Assembly: GCF_000499845.2 (NCBI RefSeq)
Contig: NC_023759.2
Coordinates: forward strand, 16,466,947 to 16,530,946
Origin: Phaseolus vulgaris
Taxonomy: Eukaryota > Streptophyta > Magnoliopsida > Fabales > Fabaceae
Reading direction: 5' to 3'
DNA: 64,000 nucleotides
Position 1 is the stretch's first letter. Each line of letters starts with the position of its first letter. The position numbers and the translations under genes were made by a program. The notes under the pieces were generated by a model. That model had not been told where the DNA came from, made no database searches, and was given only the letters and a program-made list of their open reading frames with translations. Positions 1 to 12,810 of the stretch are shown here, piece after piece.

Positions 1-1259
1 TCATCAAGAACAACGAACACGTTTATACGTTGAAGCCTCCTCATGTCAAAATTTTCAATCCCATGATCTTTATTCTCTAACAATTTCGAGAAAAGTTCAT
101 CACGTAAAGCTTCGAGCTTGTCCGATTTTTCTCTTAATTAGTTAGGACACAGCGACCTTCAAACTCACAAGACAATTTGTCATATAAAGCAATAGCAAGA
201 GTGGTTTTACCTATTCCGCCCATGCCCCATATTCCAACGGTTCTAACTTCACTTGAACCAATTTTTAATAACGATTCAATCTGTTTAAGACTTTTCTCGA
301 TTCCAACTAGTCCTTTAAGTTGGTTTGGGTATCTAGGAGTCAGTTTTCGTAGAACATCTTTAACAACCTCCTTAAGGAATTCAGATTCAATCCTGGCAAA
401 GAAGGGAAACAAAGAAACAAATGTGTTATAAGTATAACATTCAAAAAGAAAAAGTAAAAGTAAAAGTAATTATCTTTTACTATAAATTAAACAGATTAAA
501 AAGACAAAGAATCTTCACTGCAAAGTAGTAATTGCATTGAACAAGCACACAAAAAGAAGGAAAGAAAACTATATTTCTCAATGTTCACTTGTATATGTAT
601 GTTGATATCAAGATTTGGCTACTTTTGTTGAACTATAATTTGATATCTATGTCATGATTATATTATTCTTAACTTTCTATTGCAAACAGAATCTAATTTA
701 ATATGTTATCATTCCCATATTTTCTTTAAGACTTTACTCAATATCAAATAATTTTATTTACCTGTTTCGAGAATCCCACCCAGCTAAATTGGCTACTTCA
801 GTGAGAGCAGCTCTCCATTTGTTGCACCTGAGTTCTCCATGGTGTGTTGCAAAGGTTAGCTCATAGCACCCTGTTTGCTTCCTAACATGGGAGGGGTCTA
901 TGTTGTAAAACACTGGAATCACAATTTGTCCATGGTTTTTGTGGCATTCCAGAATCTTGCTGAGTTCTTCTAAGCACCACTTTGAGGAAGCATAGTTCTC
1001 TGAGAGTATCACAATCGATACACGAGAATCTTCAATTGCTTTGGTGAGTGCTGGTGAGATTCTATCTCCCTTCTCAAGCTGGTAGTCAATATAGGTTTCA
1101 AGTTATTTTTTGCTTCAAAGCCTCATGAAGATGGCTTGTGAAGTTCATGCGAGTGTCCTCACCTCGAAAGCTTAGAAAAACATCATATTTTTTAGAAGAC
1201 ACCATGGAGGAAGAGTTAGAGAAAGAAGCAACAGCACTTATCATTTGAAGCTCAGCCAT
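1..1259 (-). pseudogene. TIR-NBS(-LRR) resistance gene, 5' part, two frameshifts; continues off the left edge
   Basis: Reading leftwards from ATG at 1259-1257, exon 1 (1259-762) encodes a TIR domain: YDVFLSFRGEDTR, then the region with SRVSIVILSENYASSKWCL, ending NLAGWDSRN. The intron 761-393 has GT at its donor and TTTGCCAG at its acceptor, and the split AG/G codon restores Arg. Exon 2 (392-1) starts the NB-ARC domain with IESEFLKEVV, P-loop GMGGIGKTT, and at the window edge the kinase-2 motif VFVVLDD. This is the usual TIR/NB-ARC exon split of plant intracellular immune receptors, which bind nucleotide and signal after pathogen recognition. Two single-base frame breaks are visible: near 1100-1110, an A-rich stretch just after LHEALKQK, and near 134-139, just after RCVLTN. 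Both sides of each break keep good family similarity, so the damage is recent or a sequencing error. The remaining NB-ARC and any LRR lie outside. Confidence 0.9.
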
Positions 1260-3521
1260 TGTGAATTCCCAATGCTGTACCTACAATGTGTAAATCTTTG
1301 TAACATGGGATCAAAAGTTCAAACATCAAACTTCTGCTTATTTACCAAATAACAAATAAACATGTTTACCAAATTGCTATCGTGATTTTGAGGCCTTTTG
1401 AAATCCTTGGAGATTTATTTTTCCTTGATTAGTGCCTTGCTTTTTACTTGGTAAACCTGATAGTCCATTTGAACAAATCAGGAGCTAAGTAAATGATTTG
1501 ACGAAAAAAAAGACTAGAAACATGATGAATAATGAAGATTACACTATTTCCGGGCACAAAGAAACCCGAAGTCATAAACTTCAACTTCAGATTAATTTCA
1601 CGTTGACATTTTCAACACAGCTCACTGTCAGACAGATACCAACCACTGATAAAAAATATGCACAATGTTCAAAACACTGCAGCAATTAAATAGACAGAAG
1701 AAAACACTGTCAACATTGAATACACTTTATGTATACACTTCTATCCAATGTGTAATAAATCTTAAATGTCTAGTATAACCAATGTGTGCTTGCTTTCAAT
1801 CAAACCAAACAAGATTCAAGTTCAGCATACATGGTTCAACTTCTATTATTAATAGTAGGCACTGCTGAACATAAACTTGGCCTTAAACAATCTTGGCCCT
1901 GAGAAAAACATTGAAATGGAAAAGAATATAAATATGAAACACATATTCGCAATAGAATAGACAGTCAGCAGATGGAAGACTCCAGAAATTAAACCAACAT
2001 ATCAGTTAAAATTTCACAAATGTAATAACTGAAAGTAGATGAAAACAGAATATTAGATGATCAATATGAACTGCAGCTAGATGTTGATGCCCTTAAAACT
2101 ATTGTCGGAACTAAAGCAAGCTTGACCAATAATACAAAATATATGAATGGATTTAATTACTTCAATGAAAAGTTCAATCTGCCACACCAAATATTTTTTA
2201 ACAAGGGTTATTTTACATTTTAGACAGTCACAGAACCATCCATAGTCTATTTTCTTAGGCAAAATTTACATTCTTTAAGCAAATATTCTGTGTTAAAACG
2301 TGGAAAACAATAAGAAATTCAACTAAGTCATATCCCTTTAACTTCTATTATTTCTAAGTGGAAATGGAGAAAGAGGCCTGACCAGAGATCCAGTACAACT
2401 TCCTGGAACAGAAAAGAATGAATACCCGTGCAGATTCTTCACTTCAACACTAGAGCTTCTGAGATCCCTACGCAGAATAACTAGACAACAACTGCATAGT
2501 GCATAAAATTAAATGGGATCAAAACGTTCAACCTCCTACTCAAGTATGAGAGCAGAATTAGACATAAGAGATGTCAGAACACTGTTCATGGCATGTCAAG
2601 AATACAGGCTTCGATTTTTTGTAAGCATAGGTCCCACATCCTCTAAGCAAACTCGTTTATGTCTCTTGACTTTTCCACCTTGCAAACTCGTGAGTGGTGT
2701 TATAATCAGCACAAGAATAATTTAAAGGGTTGGATGAAGTGGGGGTTGAAGATTGTTTTTGAATTTACTGTCGTCAATAGTTGAAGACAAGTAGGAGTAA
2801 CCGTGTATATATATAACTCCCACTATCCCCTCAAATTAATGGCTGAGATAACCAAAGCGCTACCACATGATGCACATTAAGGCAGAAAGAGTCAAATATT
2901 AAGAGTATTACTAATTCAATCCTAACTTGCATTGTTATGAATCTTTTGTTTTGTATTTTGGGGTGCGGAATTTGGTGGGATTGGGTGGCTAAAATGAGTG
3001 AAAGAAACTGTGAAATATTAGTGTATGGAGAATGATAATGAAGCTTAAGAGAGGTTAGCCAACTCCTAAAAGGTTCCTTGCTAAAACACTTGAAAATAAG
3101 ACTAGAAAAGAGTGAGCTAAATGTCTAGTTTAGGGTGAAATTTTTGCAGCAATTCAATAATCTATTCAAAGGTAATTTACAAGGGGGATAGCAATTGTAT
3201 TTATAGTGCTATGGGTAGCCAAGGTGTAAGCTTTAACCCTAAAAACTCTCTACTCATAGAAGGATAAATGACTCTCTCTAATTGGAGCAAATCCTCTCAA
3301 ATTAGAGGTTGACAAGTGTCATCCTCTAATTGGAGAGAATCTTCTTCATTTCCATGAAAACAAATGGCCTTTTGGCATTGGTGGGAGTCATCTCCATTGA
3401 GGGGATGACATGTGGATCTTCAAGTCTTCCTTACCACTTCATGTTTTCTATTTGCACTCTAGTAATTTATTTGTGCACCCTAGATGGTCTAGAGTTGCAT
3501 TGGATCTAAGGAGGCTCAATT
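1260..3521. other. Non-coding, AT-rich; no gene recognised
   Basis: Upstream flank of the TIR-NBS gene. Open frames here are short and resemble nothing I know. The part 2940-3521 looks like an old LTR piece: on the minus strand it has a TATA-like CACTATAAATAC near 3200 and short repeats of the type CTCTAATTGGAG. I could not find paired ends for it. Confidence 0.4.
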
Positions 3522-3526
3522 GTAAC

Positions 3527-4546
3527 TGATATGAATTGACTAGCAAAGAAGAGATGATTCTTTGACATTCTATGGACTCAACTTGAGTTGGAGATAGCTT
3601 AGGCACTTATAATAGAATTGGATCAAGGTTCTATGTTTCAAGAACTCACCAAGACTTGCACCAAACACCAAACTCATATGGAGGAGCCATCTATTGTCAA
3701 TTGAACCGAACAAATTGTGTAAAAAAGGCAAAGGCATCGATTAAAACTCTTAAGAAAGCAAATGAACCGAACAAAATTATGAAAAGAAGCTACTGAACTG
3801 GATTAAAACAGAATCAAATGAAAACAGCCGAACAAAAGTGCAAGGAAAGGAAGATGAACCGAACAAAAGAAACTAAGACATGTTTAAGCTTCGTATAAAA
3901 TGGAGATGAAAGAAAGAAGAACTTATGGAGATGGATGCTTTGGTTTGATGATCACGCCACTTAGAGTATGAAGGCTCCAAGATGAGTGAGCTAGTGCCGC
4001 CACTTGAGAGAACCAAATGCACTCAAGATAAGACAAGGTGAAGGAGAAATCAAATTCTCACAAATTCTCTCTCAAATTGAGTAGAGTTTCTCTATTGCTA
4101 ATTTCCAATCTGAATTTTACAAAAGCCCACACCTCTATTTATAGTGTGAGGGTGCTGGAAAATAGGTGGGAAAATTCAAATAAAACTCATTTGAAATTCC
4201 CACAAAAAACAAGTCACATGGGAGGTGTGACCTTTTTCTACTATGACACCTCCTAAAAACTACACCTACACCTACTCTCCTAAGTCACATGGATAATGTG
4301 ACTTTATTTTACATTTTCACACTTCCTTATTTAATATCCACACCTCCTACAAGAGTAAATCAAATGATGCTCTTTAATGCTTGGCCTTGCCCCTCATGGG
4401 ATGGACTTGGCCTTTTTGGGCTTGGGCCTTATCTTTATTTTATGTCTTCTTTTAATTTTGAGAATACTAGAAGGAAGAACTTCAAATGTGAAGGCGAATG
4501 TCCTCTTCCTTCATTAATAAAAGCCTCCTTTATTTGATTCTCATCA
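3527..4546 (-). mobile_element. Solo LTR (Ty3/gypsy-like), 1,020 bp, TSD GTAAC
   Basis: The segment starts TGATATG and ends CTCATCA on the plus strand, so it has inverted TGAT/ATCA ends. It is flanked by identical 5 bp repeats GTAAC at 3522-3526 and 4547-4551. Read on the minus strand it resembles the LTRs at 21003 and 25379: GTGTAGGTGTAG, then a GTCACACCTCC/GTGAC block, an AAATTCAAATG-like block, then CACTATAAATAG near 4135. The distance from LTR start to TATA (about 400 bp) is like those LTRs (about 380 bp). No internal coding sequence is present, so this is an LTR left after LTR-LTR recombination. Confidence 0.75.
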
Positions 4547-4551
4547 GTAAC

Positions 4552-6111
4552 TCTAGCTAGACTCTTGCTTTTCTATTTACACCTTACTCTAACTGGTCCA
4601 AAACACTTCCTATACTACTCTGAACAATGTTTATAAAACTAGATAAAAATATAAGAGCAGACAAAAATTAATTCTCCCTAAGATGAGAGTCTTTTGAGAT
4701 CCATTTTCTACTTCCAATCTTCTTAGCCAAATGTTTCGAGGTTAGATGGGTTTTTATCAATTACTTGATAAACAAAAATAATGATGTCAAAACTACACAT
4801 TTTAAAGAATTGGAAGAAATTCATAACTGAAAAGTTTATTTATGAAGAATAGTTATAAAATTTAGTAAAAGAATTTCTTCTCATGAAATTTTGGTTTAAA
4901 TAATTGTATCGTCTAAAATGATGATCACTCGGTTTGGTTCAAGCTTTGATTTAAATAATTGTATAATGTAGATTAGAATTTCATGGGTCATGTATTAGGT
5001 CAAGTAGTATAGAATAATTTGACCATAAATTTGAACCAAGTAGACTAGGATTTGGGACTTGTATTTGGATATATATTAGATTAGGATTTTTTGAAACCTA
5101 ACTAGGGTTTCTCTTGGGTCATAGCCCAATTGAAACCCTATGCTAGTCATACAAGTGAAGGGGCATGCTACTTCGACTCCAAGTTAGATTTTGTAGCTTT
5201 CCTTTCAAGTTTCACTCGTGGAGAAGGCATGACTAGACTTGGGCTCAAGGTTTCAACTTAAAGTTTCTTTCACATTCTTCCTTAAGCCTCCTATTAATAG
5301 GAGTGTTCTCTCTTGTATATTTTTAACTTGAAATTAGTAATGAAATGTTGTCATTTTTTTGTCATTCTACTTATTCATAAGTTCTCCCTAGGTTAGTCTC
5401 CTTCAAAACTTAACTTAAACTCATTCCTAGTGAGTTGACATCATCTCTCACTCTCATATATTCCTCTATTACACTTCAACCACGAAATTCAAAATGCTTC
5501 TGCAAACACATTTCTTCCAATCTTCGTCCAAAACATTTCTTCCAATCTTTGTCCAAAAAGATAAATAAAAAAGAAGACTAGAAGAAGAGTTCACTTATTG
5601 TATTCCGTAATAAGACTTTTTTTTCATAATTGACAAGTTTCAAATACATTTAGATGACATAATGGATGATAGCTCCCAAAGGACCAAGCAGAGGCATAGA
5701 GGTAATATAGTACTTTGGTATTTTTGTTGTAATGGCTTTAGGTTTTTATTGGACTTGCCTCTATGTTCTATATTTATTGTAATACTTTTTTCCTACATCC
5801 CATAACTTTTAAAATGATCATTTTTTTTTCATAAAAGTGACTTCCAAATTACCTGTTCTGAAAATATTCTGGAACAAGCTTTTCAGAATTTTCATAACAA
5901 AATTTTCAGAATAGGATTTATGGAATGGGATTTTCCTAACAAGTATTCCAGAACACATGAAATGTATTCCAAAATGAGGTTTTCGAAACAAAATTTCTAG
6001 AACATATGTAATACTTTCTGGAACGCGTTTTCTTCAACAAATTGTGCTTAATACATGAAATGTCTTCTAGAATGAGCTTTTTCTAATGAGTTCGCTCACT
6101 CTTCTTATTTT
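4552..6111. other. Non-coding AT-rich stretch; possible old LTR fragment around 4930-5480
   Basis: No credible gene. Near 5330-5400 a stretch with AATGAAATGTTGTCA and TTGTCATTCTAC is faintly like the transcribed part of the LTR at 21420-21460, so an old plus-strand LTR fragment may lie here. The stretch 5860-6080 has repeated short motifs around GGAATG, TTCCAGAA and TTTTC (imperfect, no clean period). Confidence 0.35.
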
Positions 6112-6116
6112 GTAGT

Positions 6117-7004
6117 TGTACCGCCCTGGTAGTCGGAAGTGATGACGTGGCATCAAGCTATTATATAGGCGTGTTGGACGGGACACCTGGCTGGCAGAAG
6201 GGAAGGAAGTCGGGGGGCTCATGTAGTCGCCGGTTGTTAAGTTGGCGTGCTCCGATCTCTAGCATACCAAGACCGGCGGTCACCGGGTTAAAGATGAAGT
6301 CGCCAGATGTGAACCCAGGCGACCAAGTGATTAGAGATCGCCAAAACAAGGACATCGCCGAAGATGAAGTCAGATAGTCATTCCCAGTTGGCCAGAGGAA
6401 GAGCTCGGGAGATAGCTCACATGAACATACACGGTGAAGCAAGAAGAGTAGATCATGAAGGCGGCCGGCGAGACCACAGGGAAGGTGTGTACGAAGGCAC
6501 CCGAACTCGCCACCCAGAAGAGATCACGCTCCAAGGCAACTATGCACTGAGTTGTGTCGTGCATAAGTAACTTAGCCAAAACCCTGAAGAGTAAGAAGTG
6601 GCGCCCAAGTCAAGGATGCTCCAGATGGTGACACGTGTACAGCTGGATGCGGGCCACGTGTCCAGATGTGTAACTGTCAGGAGAGAGAAAGTGCACAGGT
6701 ATATAAGAGATTCTAACGAACTTCTGAGGTACGCACGTTTAGATTGTTTCTTTACGCTTGCGAGTCTTGAGTACGCTGAGAGAGAACTTTTGCACGGTTC
6801 CTTAGAGTTCTTGAGTTTCTCTTAGTATTTGGTGGTTCAGTCGCTGACTTGGGCGTCGGAGGGTGATCGGCCGCAGCGGCGCCGTTCTTTCTTTTGCAGG
6901 TTCTTGAGGTGAATCGCGGTGAAGGACGGAGGCTAACACGGCGCAGAAGTCGATCCAAGTTTGACGAGGCAAGGTTCTTGCGTCCCGGTCAACAGGCAGG
7001 ATCA
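6117..7004 (+). repeat. 5' LTR of copy A
   Basis: It is 888 bp, begins TGTACCGCCCTGG and ends CAGGCAGGATCA, and matches 19383-20270 nearly base for base. A TATA box lies at 6700-6707. The motif TGACTTGGGCGTCGGAG is at 6845-6861, in the transcribed part. Confidence 0.95.
6700..6707 (+). promoter_or_regulatory. LTR TATA box (TATATAAG)
   Basis: TATATAAG sits about 300 bp before the LTR end, the expected place for the U3 promoter. The same octamer is at the equivalent place in copy A's 3' LTR and in copy B (34585-34592). In copy C's 5' LTR it has become TATTTAAG (62842-62849, minus strand). Confidence 0.7.
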
Positions 7005-7382
7005 TCAGGCGCCCACCATGGGGCCGTGTAAAACCTGTTCCCATCCACAGCGCGAGTTCTTGGAGGTTTCTGCGGTTTCTGTTTGGTTGTGTGCTAGTGC
7101 AACCATTTTCCACCGTTCGTTTGAGTTTTTGTTCGGTGAGGTGAGGTTTTTTGCTGCTTACGCGAGTTTTAATCGGTGAGATCTGAGTTTCGCCGCTTGT
7201 TTGGATTTTCGTGGAAGAAGCGGTGGTTTGTGGTGGAGTTGTGAGTTTCTGTGAAGGTTTGCTGGTGAGGTTGTGTTCTTGAAGTTCCTCGAAGTTTTGC
7301 GAAGCTCTGACCGATTGATCGCTGAATCGATCGTCGCTGAAGGAGGTGCTGTTCATCGCTCTTTGTGATCTGTCAAGTTTTC
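7005..7382 (+). other. Primer binding site (7005-7022) and gag leader
   Basis: TCAGGCGCCCACCATGGG directly follows the LTR end. It resembles the GGCGCCCACCGTGGGG primer site common in Tat elements; which tRNA primes is not certain from this. Copies B and C have the same site with CACCGTGGG. The rest is a leader of about 360 bp with no credible gene. Confidence 0.7.
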
Positions 7383-10300
7383 ATGAGAAAGATGAGAAGC
7401 AACCGTTCAAGTCCAGTTGCGCCCGTTGTTGCTGACGGCGCCATGACTATGGCGCAGATGGTGGAAATTATGCGTGCGTTGCAGGCGAATGTGGAAGCCT
7501 CGTGCATAGAGCAGGCAAAAATGCACGAGGACCTGGTCGCCTCTCAGGCCAGGAATGAAGAGCTTAGCAGAGTTACTGAAGAATTGCGCCAAGCTCTTCA
7601 GGAGCAGCGAGGCCGCCCAGTCGCTGAAGAGGTCGCGCCGTCAACGCCACCTCGCGTGTTTCCCATGCCTTTCGCTCAGGCGATTACAGACACGCCTATC
7701 CCTGCGAGTGTGGTACCTGTGAAGGCTGTTTTTACCGGCGTGGAGGATCCTGAGGCACATCTCACCACGTTCCATACGCAGATGATGCTGTCAGGAGGAT
7801 CAGATGCTGTGTACTGTAAGATGTTTGTGAGCACACTCCAGGGAACAGCGCTGGAATGGTTTGTGAGCCTGCCTACAGATCACATAACCAACTTCCAACA
7901 GTTTTCGAAGATCTTCGTCGAGCAGTACATAGTGAACAAGGCGCCGCCCAGGGTGTCTTATGATCTGTTCGACATAAGGTGACTACTTGAATCGTTTTGG
8001 GGCGCAGATGGTCCGCTCGCCGGCCAAGGACGAAGAGATGCTGGTCTACGCATTCAAGAAGGGCGTGCTGTCGGGACCCTTTTGCGAGGCGTTGATCAGG
8101 GCTCACCCCGCCACGTTTGCTGAGGTCAGGCGACTTGCGGTGGCCCACATCGCCGACGAGAGTGAGGTCGCCGAGAAAAGGGGAAGCGTGGCCCCCGCTA
8201 GGCCGCGCGCCCAGACCAGGATCCAGCCGCAGAGGGTGCTGGAGACAGCGGCGGCCAAGAGGGATCAAAGGACTCGCCATCCTTATGATCCAAGGAAGAA
8301 CAAGGGCAGGGGCCCAGGGCGCCCTTAACCAGCACGTCGGGAGTACAATCGCCCGCCGAAGAACAAGTTTGTCATGGGATTGGCGGACCTGATCGCCATT
8401 CCCAATATATCAGCTAGGCTGAAGGCGCCCGAGAAGGTGGGCGACAAGGTGCTGGGACCAAAGCCAGACGCCTGGTGCGAGTTCCACCAGGGGTTTGGCC
8501 ACACCGTGGACTCGTGTTTGGCTTTAGGATACCAGCTCGACGACCTGGTCAAGAGCGGGTTCCTAAATGATTACTTGCTGGATAGAAGGACGGGGGGCGC
8601 GTCGAGCTCCCAGCCAGCAGGTGGTGAGGCTCAGCAGCATGAGATGCCTACCCACGGAGAGATCCACACCATTGCAGGAGGTTTCTCGGGTGGTGGATGC
8701 ACCGCATCACAGAGGAAGAAGTATGCGAGGTCTGTGATGACGGTGGATATGTTTGAGGACCACTCACCAGATGTGGACATCACGTTCACAAGGGCAGATC
8801 TCAGGGACGTTGTGCCTCATGACAACGATCCAATAGTCATCTCGCTTGTTACGGCGGGAAGGAAGGTCTACAGAGTGCTGGTGGACCAAGGAAGCTCGGC
8901 AGATGTAATGTTCTGGCCGACTTTCACACAGTTGTAGTTGCCCCTTGACCAGCTGAGGCCCTATGGAGGGTGTTTGTGTGGCTTCGCGGGCGATCAGGTG
9001 GAGGTCAGGGGGTATATAAAGTTGAGAACTACTTTCACGGATGAGGCGGGCTCGAGAACGGAGAAGATCAAGTACCTCGTCGTGAACGCTCCCTCAGCAT
9101 ATAACATTCTGTTGGGAAGACCAACGCTCAACAGAATAGGAGTTGTGCCTTCGACCAGGCACATAAAGGTGAAGCTGCCATCGATGGAAGGGGTGGTGAT
9201 CACCATCAAATCTGACCAAAAAGAAGCGAAGAAGTGCTATGAGAATAGCCTGAAAAACAAGAGGTCAGTGAGTTACATCACGACGACGCCGCCTCCCGGT
9301 GTGAAGCCCAAGCCAATAGAGTGGCGGGTTGTTGAGGCGGCGATGGAGGTGGCCGCCGGAGGAGACGTCGTCATGATGGACGCAGAGGCTGAGGGAGAGA
9401 AAGCCGAGTGGGAAGAAGAGGCGAGAAACCGCCCAGAGGAAGCGAGGGAACTGGGAATCGCCAGGGCGGTGATCGCCAGGGAAGCTAGACCCAAACCCGT
9501 CGAGGAGTGGCTCGAAAGGGAGATCGGGGGAAAGGTCTTCAAGTTGGGAAGATCCTTGGAGGCTAAGCTCCAAGACCAGATTGCCAAGGTGATAGAGCGG
9601 CATCTGGATGCCTTCGCATGGTCTGCTTCAGACATGTCGGGAATTGACCCCGACTTCTTGTGCCATCATCTAGCAATGGACAACCAAGTCAGGCCAGTGC
9701 GACAGAGAAGGAGGAAATTCAACGAGGAGAGAAGGCAGGCGATCAGAGATGAAACCCAGAAGCTCCTCGCTGCAGGCCATATCAAGGAGGTCCAGTACCC
9801 TGAGTGGCTAGCTAATGTCGTGCTGGTGAAGAAGAGCAACGGGAAATGGCGCATGTGCGTCGATTTCACCGATCTGAACAAGGTTTGCCCAAAGGATTCA
9901 TATCCTTTGCCAAGCATAGACGCCCTGGTGGACAGTGCTGCAGGGTGTAAACTGCTGAGTTTCCTGGATGCCTTCTCGGGATATAACCAGATCAAGATGC
10001 ATCCCATGGATGAAGAGAAGACTGCCTTCATGACCGAGAGATCGTGCTACTGCTACAAGGTGATGCCTTTTGGGCTGAAGAACGCGGGGGCCACGTACCA
10101 GAGGTTGATGGATCGAGTACTTGCACCAATGCTGGGAAGGAATGTGCAAGCGTACGTGGATGACATGGTCGTGACCTCGCCGGAGAAGAGCAAGCACGTC
10201 GCGGACTTGGAGGAGTTGTTCACCACGATCGCCAAGTTCAGGTTAAAGCTGAATCCCGAGAAGTGTATCTTTGGCGTGGAGGCGGGAAAGTTCCTAGGAT

Positions 10301-12810
10301 TTCTCTTGACTGAAAGAGGAATAGAAGCCAATCCTGATAAGTGTGCTGCCATCTTGGCGATGAGGAGCCCGGCTACCGTGAAGGAAGTGCAGCAGCTTAC
10401 AGGTCGGATGGCCGCCTTATCTCGTTTCGTGTCAGCCAGCGGAGAGAAGGGCCATCCGTATTTTCAGTGTTTAAGGCGGAACAACAAGTTTGCCAGGACG
10501 AAGGAGTGTGAAGAGGCCTTCGTCAAGCTTAAAGAGTACCTGGCGAGCCCGCCGGTTTTGTGCAAACCGCTGGTGGGGACCCCTCTCAGGTTGTATTTTG
10601 CTGTGACTGAGAGGGCGGTGAGTGCGGTGCTCGCCCAAGACCAAGATCAGGCCCAAAAGCCTATTTATTTTGTCAGCAAGGTGCTGCAGGGCCCGGAAGT
10701 AAGATATCAGGCCTTGGAGAAAGCTGCGCTGGCAGTAGTTTTTTCGGCAAGGAGGTTACGCCACTACTTCCCCAGCTTCACAATATTGGTGATGACCAAC
10801 TTGCCCATCCAGAAGGTCCTGAAGAAGCCCGTCGTCGCTGGGAGGATGGTGAAGTGGGCGGTGGAGCTGTCGGAGTTCGATATTAAGTATGAGCCCCGAG
10901 GTCCGATCAAGGGGCAGATCTTCGCAGACTTCGTGGTTGAGCTCTCGTCTGAAGCGACACGAGTTGAGGGGGATGACTTTCGTTGGGTGCTTTCGATGGA
11001 CGGATCGTCGAACCAGCAGGGTAGCGGTGCTGGAGTCATCTTGGAAGGGCCCAACGGCGTGCTGATTGAACAGTCCCTGAGGTTTGCCTTCAAAGCCAGC
11101 AACAATCAAGCAGAATATGAGGCGCTGATCGCCGGTATCTTGCTGGCCAAGGAGATGGGAGCTAGGGTGTTAATGGCTAAGAGTGATTCGCTGTTGGTCA
11201 TGGGATAAGTAACAGGCGAGTTCCAGGCCAAAGATCCACAAATGGCAGCTTACCTGGAGTATGTGCAGGAGTTGAAGAGTTCCTTTGTATCCTTTGAAGT
11301 AGTGCATGTGCCCAGAGAGCAGAATGCCCGAGCTGACTTGCTAGCTAAGCTCGCCAGTTCAGGCAAGGGGGGTAGGCAGAGGACGGTGATCCAAGAAACT
11401 CTGAAGACGCCCAGAGCATTTGTGGCAGATCACCTGGTCCTTCAGATAAGCAAGTCGACGGAGAGAGCGGCGAGGAGTCACAGGTCTTTGACTCAAGAGA
11501 CCTTGAGGTCGCCAAGAATAAGAGCATGTCGGGGAGAGAAGGTGAACATGACGCAGGTCTGCACGACCCATGACCCAGACACCTGGGTAACACAGTACAA
11601 GCGATGCCTGGCGGATGGCCTTCTCCCGCTGGATCCGACGGAGGCTAGGAAGATAAAGAAGAATTCTAGCAAGTTCACAATGATCGATGGCGAGTTGTAT
11701 AGGTTTGGGTTCACACACCCACTCCTGGAATGTGTGCACGGAGAAAAATGTACAAGAATCATGGCCGAGCTCCATGAGGGGATCTGTGGAAGCCACGTCG
11801 GGGGTCGAGCTCTGGCTGCAAGAACACTCCGTGCAGGCTACTACTGGCCAACAATGAGAGAAGACTGCAAGAGGTATGCACAGTGTTGCAAGCAGTGTCA
11901 GCAGCACGCCGATTGGCACAAGGCGCCTCCCGAGGAGTTGAAGTCGATTTACAGCCCTTGGCCGTTTCATACATGGGGAATCGACATTCTGGGACCCTTT
12001 CCATTGGCGATCAGGCAGATGAAGTACTTGGTGGTGGCGATTGAATATTTCACCAAGTGGATCGAAGCAGAACCAGTGGCCCAGATCACCGCGCACAAGA
12101 TCGAGAGCTTTGTGTGGAAGAACATCGTGTGCCGGTTTGGTGTGCCCAAGCGTCTAGTGTCAGATAACGGGACTCAGTTTGCAAGTCACCTGTTGAAGAA
12201 GCTGTGCGAAGGGGTGGGAATTCAACAAGTATTTGCATCTGTCGAACACCCTCAGACGAATGGCCAAGTAGAGTCAGCCAATCGGGTTTTGCTGAGAGGC
12301 TTGAAGAGAAGGCTAGAGAAAGCCAAGGGATCATGGGCTGAGGAGGTACCCCGTATAATTTGGGCGTACCACACCACCGAGCAGTCAGGAACCCATGAGA
12401 CCCCGTTTAACCTGGTCTATGGATGCGACGCAATGATTCCAGTAGAAATCCAGGAGAGCTCGCCGAGATTCCAGAACTTTGTAGCGGAAGACTCGAATGA
12501 GGAAAGAAGGCTGAATCTGGATTTGCTGGATGAGGTCAGGGAGGAGGCGAGAGTGAAGGCTGAGGCAGTAAAAAGAAGGATTGAACGAAGGTATAACTCG
12601 AAGGTGATGCCAAGGCAGTTCAAAGAAGGCGACCTGGTGATGAGGAAGGCCCACCAGTACGAGATGGAGAACAAGCTGTCGCCTAAGTGGACGGGACCGT
12701 TCAGGATAACCGAGGCGCTCGGGAACGGCGTCTACCGCTTAGAGACGTTGGAAGGAGGGGCGATTCCTCGCACTTGGAACGCCACGCACCTCAAGTTATA
12801 TTACAGTTAA
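7383..12810 (+). pseudogene. gag-pol polyprotein of copy A (one frameshift, three stops)
   Basis: It starts at ATG 7383 (MRKMRSNRSSP), the start shared with copies B and C. Order: gag with an N-terminal coiled coil (about 7440-7620) and capsid-like part (to about 8180); knuckle CEFHQGFGHTVDSC (CX2HX4HX4C) near 8475; protease DQGSSADVM near 8884; RT with YVDD at 10153-10164; RNase H around 10580-10800; a second RNase H-like domain starting WVLSMDGSS near 10985 (typical of Tat); integrase with an HHCC zinc finger near 11770-11910, core WGIDILGPF, SDNGTQF and HPQTNGQVE; end HLKLYYS. Damage: a net 23 bp loss at about 7979 shifts frame; stops TAA 8326-8328, TAG 8935-8937 and TAA 11206-11208. Comparison with B shows which codons changed. 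RT and integrase signature residues are otherwise present. It cannot make a full polyprotein. Confidence 0.95.

Noticed and set aside
2513..2725. 70-codon frame in the left intergenic region
   Set aside because: No similarity recognised, poor context, length expected by chance.
6752..7356. Frames in the LTR and leader of copy A (also 51368-51835 and 62434-62973)
   Set aside because: They run across the LTR end and primer site and are not kept among copies with codon-like changes.
11359..12096. Long open frame antisense to the integrase of copy A (also 39275-40165 in B and 57234-57854 on + in C)
   Set aside because: They mirror conserved pol codons on the other strand, have no start context or family similarity of their own, and are broken differently in each copy. 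They are shadows of pol.
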